Source: Bacteroidales bacterium
GTDB taxonomy: Bacteria > Bacteroidota > Bacteroidia > Bacteroidales > Bacteroidaceae
Assembly (NCBI GenBank): GCA_029218405.1
Contig: JAQXRG010000055.1
Location: 1 to 64,000, forward strand
Length of the DNA: 64,000 nt
Reading direction: 5' to 3'
Shown: positions 62,450 through 64,000 of the stretch, in pieces
How the letters are laid out: each line of letters begins with the position of its first letter
How positions within the stretch are numbered: position 1 is the first letter of the stretch
Notes under the pieces: model-generated
The model's input: only the letters and a program-made list of their open reading frames with translations
Database searches by the model: none
What the model was told of the DNA's origin: nothing
Program-made: the position numbers and the translations under genes

Positions 62450-63232
62450 TCACCCCTCAATTTTGAACACTTTTAAGGCATTTTGGGTCGTTCGGCGTGT
62501 AACCTCCTCCAGCGACACCCGGTAAACCTGAGCCAGTCGGGCCGCCACCTCCACCACGTACGCGCTCTCGTTCCGCTTTCCCCGATGGGGCACCGGAGCC
62601 AGGTACGGAGCGTCTGTCTCCACCACCACCCGGTCCAGCGGCACCGCCTGCAGCGCCTCGCCCACGGTGCTTTTCTTAAAGGTCACCACTCCGTTCACGC
62701 CGAGCATGAACCCTTCGTAATCGAGCAGCCGGGCCACCAGTTCCTCATCGCCACCGGTAAAGCTGTGAAAGATGCCCGTCAGTCCTTCCTTTTTATAAGG
62801 AGCCAGCACCTCCAACAGTTCAGCATAGGCTTCCCGACAGTGGAGCACCAAGGGAAGGCGGTGCTCCAAGGCCCACCACACCTGCACGTCGAGCGCCTTC
62901 ATCTGTTCCACCTTGTAGGTCTTGTCCCAGTAAAGGTCCATGCCTACCTCGCCGATGCCATAGAAACGGGTGTCGCCGTGCAGCCACGCCTCTACCCTCG
63001 CCAACCGCTCCTGCCAGTCGGCCCCCACCGACGTAGGATGGAGTCCTATCATCGGATAACAGCCGGGATGCGACGTACAGAGCCGGAGCATCGGTTCCAC
63101 CGTCGTGTCGTCGATGTTGGGCATGAACAGTCGGGTGACCCCCGCCTGAAACGCACGGGCCACCACCGCATCACGGTCCTCGTCGAACTCTTCGGTGTAC
63201 AAGTGGGTATGGGTGTCAACCAGTGTCAGCAT
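62450..63232 (-). CDS. tatD: TatD-family metal-dependent hydrolase
   Basis: 260 aa TIM-barrel deoxyribonuclease. Metal motifs: DTHTHLYTEEFDEDRD (H-x-H), GLHPTS, IGEVGMDLYWD (catalytic Glu), LVLHCREAYAE (His), IFHSFTGG (His) and VETDAPYLAPVPHRGKRNESAYV (Asp). Complete. It starts seven bases after the stop of the polyprenyl synthase gene, so the two share a transcript; this pairing is seen in other Bacteroidota. Confidence 0.94.
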   Translation of the reverse strand: MLTLVDTHTHLYTEEFDEDRDAVVARAFQAGVTRLFMPNIDDTTVEPMLRLCTSHPGCYPMIGLHPTSVGADWQERLARVEAWLHGDTRFYGIGEVGMDLYWDKTYKVEQMKALDVQVWWALEHRLPLVLHCREAYAELLEVLAPYKKEGLTGIFHSFTGGDEELVARLLDYEGFMLGVNGVVTFKKSTVGEALQAVPLDRVVVETDAPYLAPVPHRGKRNESAYVVEVAARLAQVYRVSLEEVTRRTTQNALKVFKIEG

Positions 63233-63239
63233 CGTCGGT

Positions 63240-64000
63240 TCAAAGTTGGCGGTTCATCAATTGGCCGACATAGTCCTTCAGCGGCTGCTTCAGGGCGGCC
63301 TCTACCCCTACCTCCTCCAGGCTCTGCAGCCCTTCGGCATAGTAGGCGGCAATCTTCTCCCGGCACCGCTCCGCGATACCTACCTTATTATATAGTGCGG
63401 TGACCGCCACGATCTTTTCCGCAGGGTCTGCGTCCGTAGCCGCCAACCAGCCTTCGAGGGCCTTCCGGTCATCGGGCTCCGCCAGCTGCAAGGCCGTAAT
63501 CAGCATATAGGTCTTCTTGTTGCACAGGATGTCACCACCGATTTTCTTGCCGAACGTGGCCGGGTCGCCATAGACATCCAGGTAGTCGTCCTGCAGCTGG
63601 AAAGCCAGCCCCATCCGTTCTCCGAAGCGGTACAGTCGTTCGGCGTCCTCCGCCGGCGCTCCTCCCAGCACGGCACCCATCTTGAGCGCACCGGCGAGCA
63701 GCACCGATGTCTTGAGCCGGATCATCTCGATATACTCTTCCACGGTCACATCGTCGCGCCGTTCGAACTCCATGTCCCATTGCTGTCCCTCGCAGATTTC
63801 CAGCGCGGTCTGTCCGAACACCTCCATCACCTGCGGGAGTGCCTCCGCCGAGCATTCCTGCGCCAGAAAGCGGTAGGAAAGAATCAGCATTGCATCACCC
63901 GAGAGGATGGCCGTGTTCGCGTCCCATTTCTTGTGGACGGTCGGCACGCCCCGGCGCATATCGGCGTTGTCCATCAGGTCATCGTGCAGCAACGTGAAGT
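63240..64000 (-). CDS. Polyprenyl diphosphate synthase, 5' end cut off by window edge
   Basis: At least 253 aa in an open frame that runs off the window (the frame before the tracked Met reads ...FTLLHDDLMDNADMRRG). Both Asp-rich motifs are visible: DDLMD and DDYLD, with KKIGGDILCNKKTYM between second motif and C-terminus. It condenses isopentenyl diphosphate units to make a prenyl tail, for menaquinone or undecaprenol precursors; chain length cannot be read because residues upstream of the first motif are outside. About 70-80 N-terminal residues are missing. Confidence 0.92.
   Translation of the reverse strand, partial: FTLLHDDLMDNADMRRGVPTVHKKWDANTAILSGDAMLILSYRFLAQECSAEALPQVMEVFGQTALEICEGQQWDMEFERRDDVTVEEYIEMIRLKTSVLLAGALKMGAVLGGAPAEDAERLYRFGERMGLAFQLQDDYLDVYGDPATFGKKIGGDILCNKKTYMLITALQLAEPDDRKALEGWLAATDADPAEKIVAVTALYNKVGIAERCREKIAAYYAEGLQSLEEVGVEAALKQPLKDYVGQLMNRQL

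Overview
The window is a gene-dense stretch of a chromosome from the order Bacteroidales, most likely Bacteroidaceae but with unusually high GC. The evidence is a SusC/SusD outer-membrane pair, the ExbB-x-ExbD-ExbD cluster, BT_3928-type and DUF1599 proteins, an anaerobic sulfatase-maturase type radical SAM enzyme, and above all many promoters of the Bacteroidota form TTTG/TTG-N19-21-TAnnTTTG. Species cannot be named from the sequence alone.

Layout. 1-3.75 kb: the 5' part of a CusA/CzcA-type RND efflux pump, then oxyR divergent from a 6-pyruvoyl-tetrahydropterin-synthase-like gene, with an OxyR-like operator between them. 4-11.2 kb: putA, mdh and dnaG. 11.2-16.9 kb (minus): a DUF3256 gene, then M23 peptidase, DUF1599, BT_3928-type protein, tpiA, terminator, SPOR protein and folE. 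17-22.7 kb: a TauE-type exporter and an orphan susC/susD pair with a G9 tract in the susC signal-sequence codons. 22.8-28.5 kb: Dus, M28 peptidase, metallophosphoesterase, a degenerate ADP-ribosylglycohydrolase and menA. 28.5-31.4 kb is the most accessory-like part: an AT-richer mgtC gene broken by an in-frame stop, a tRNA-Ser, and an AAA-ATPase/PD-(D/E)XK fusion protein. 31.5-38.5 kb: dsbD, an L-cysteine desulfidase, an AlbA_2/Schlafen-type protein, an alanine symporter, an unrecognised protein and a uracil-DNA-glycosylase-family protein. 38.4-41.3 kb: an 18-bp tandem repeat array, tRNA-Trp, a ZapB-like protein, zapA, a structured element and rny. 41.3-53.5 kb: housekeeping genes (nuclease/phosphatase lipoprotein, yicC, gmk, nadD, hrpB, lipoprotein, CCA-adding enzyme, murF, anSME, folP, cdaA). 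53.6-59.7 kb: an omega-amidase followed by iorA-iorB-aminotransferase-arylacetate CoA ligase-ACT protein, an aromatic keto-acid module. 59.8-64 kb (minus): TonB-energising ExbB/ExbD cluster, a second tRNA-Ser, tatD and a partial polyprenyl synthase.

How genes work together. The ExbBD cluster presumably powers TonB-dependent porins such as the SusC here. folE and folP contribute to folate synthesis, and menA and the polyprenyl synthase to menaquinone. The iorAB cluster can link aromatic amino acids, aryl-pyruvates and aryl-acetyl-CoA. The dsbD-desulfidase cluster concerns thiol/cysteine handling. The best leads for novelty are the OxyR-linked PTPS paralog that lacks the catalytic Cys, the OxyR-type double operator with 32-bp spacing, the G9 tract in susC, the split mgtC, and the structured zapA-rny spacer. 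I do not see a defence island, CRISPR array, prophage or obvious biosynthetic cluster.
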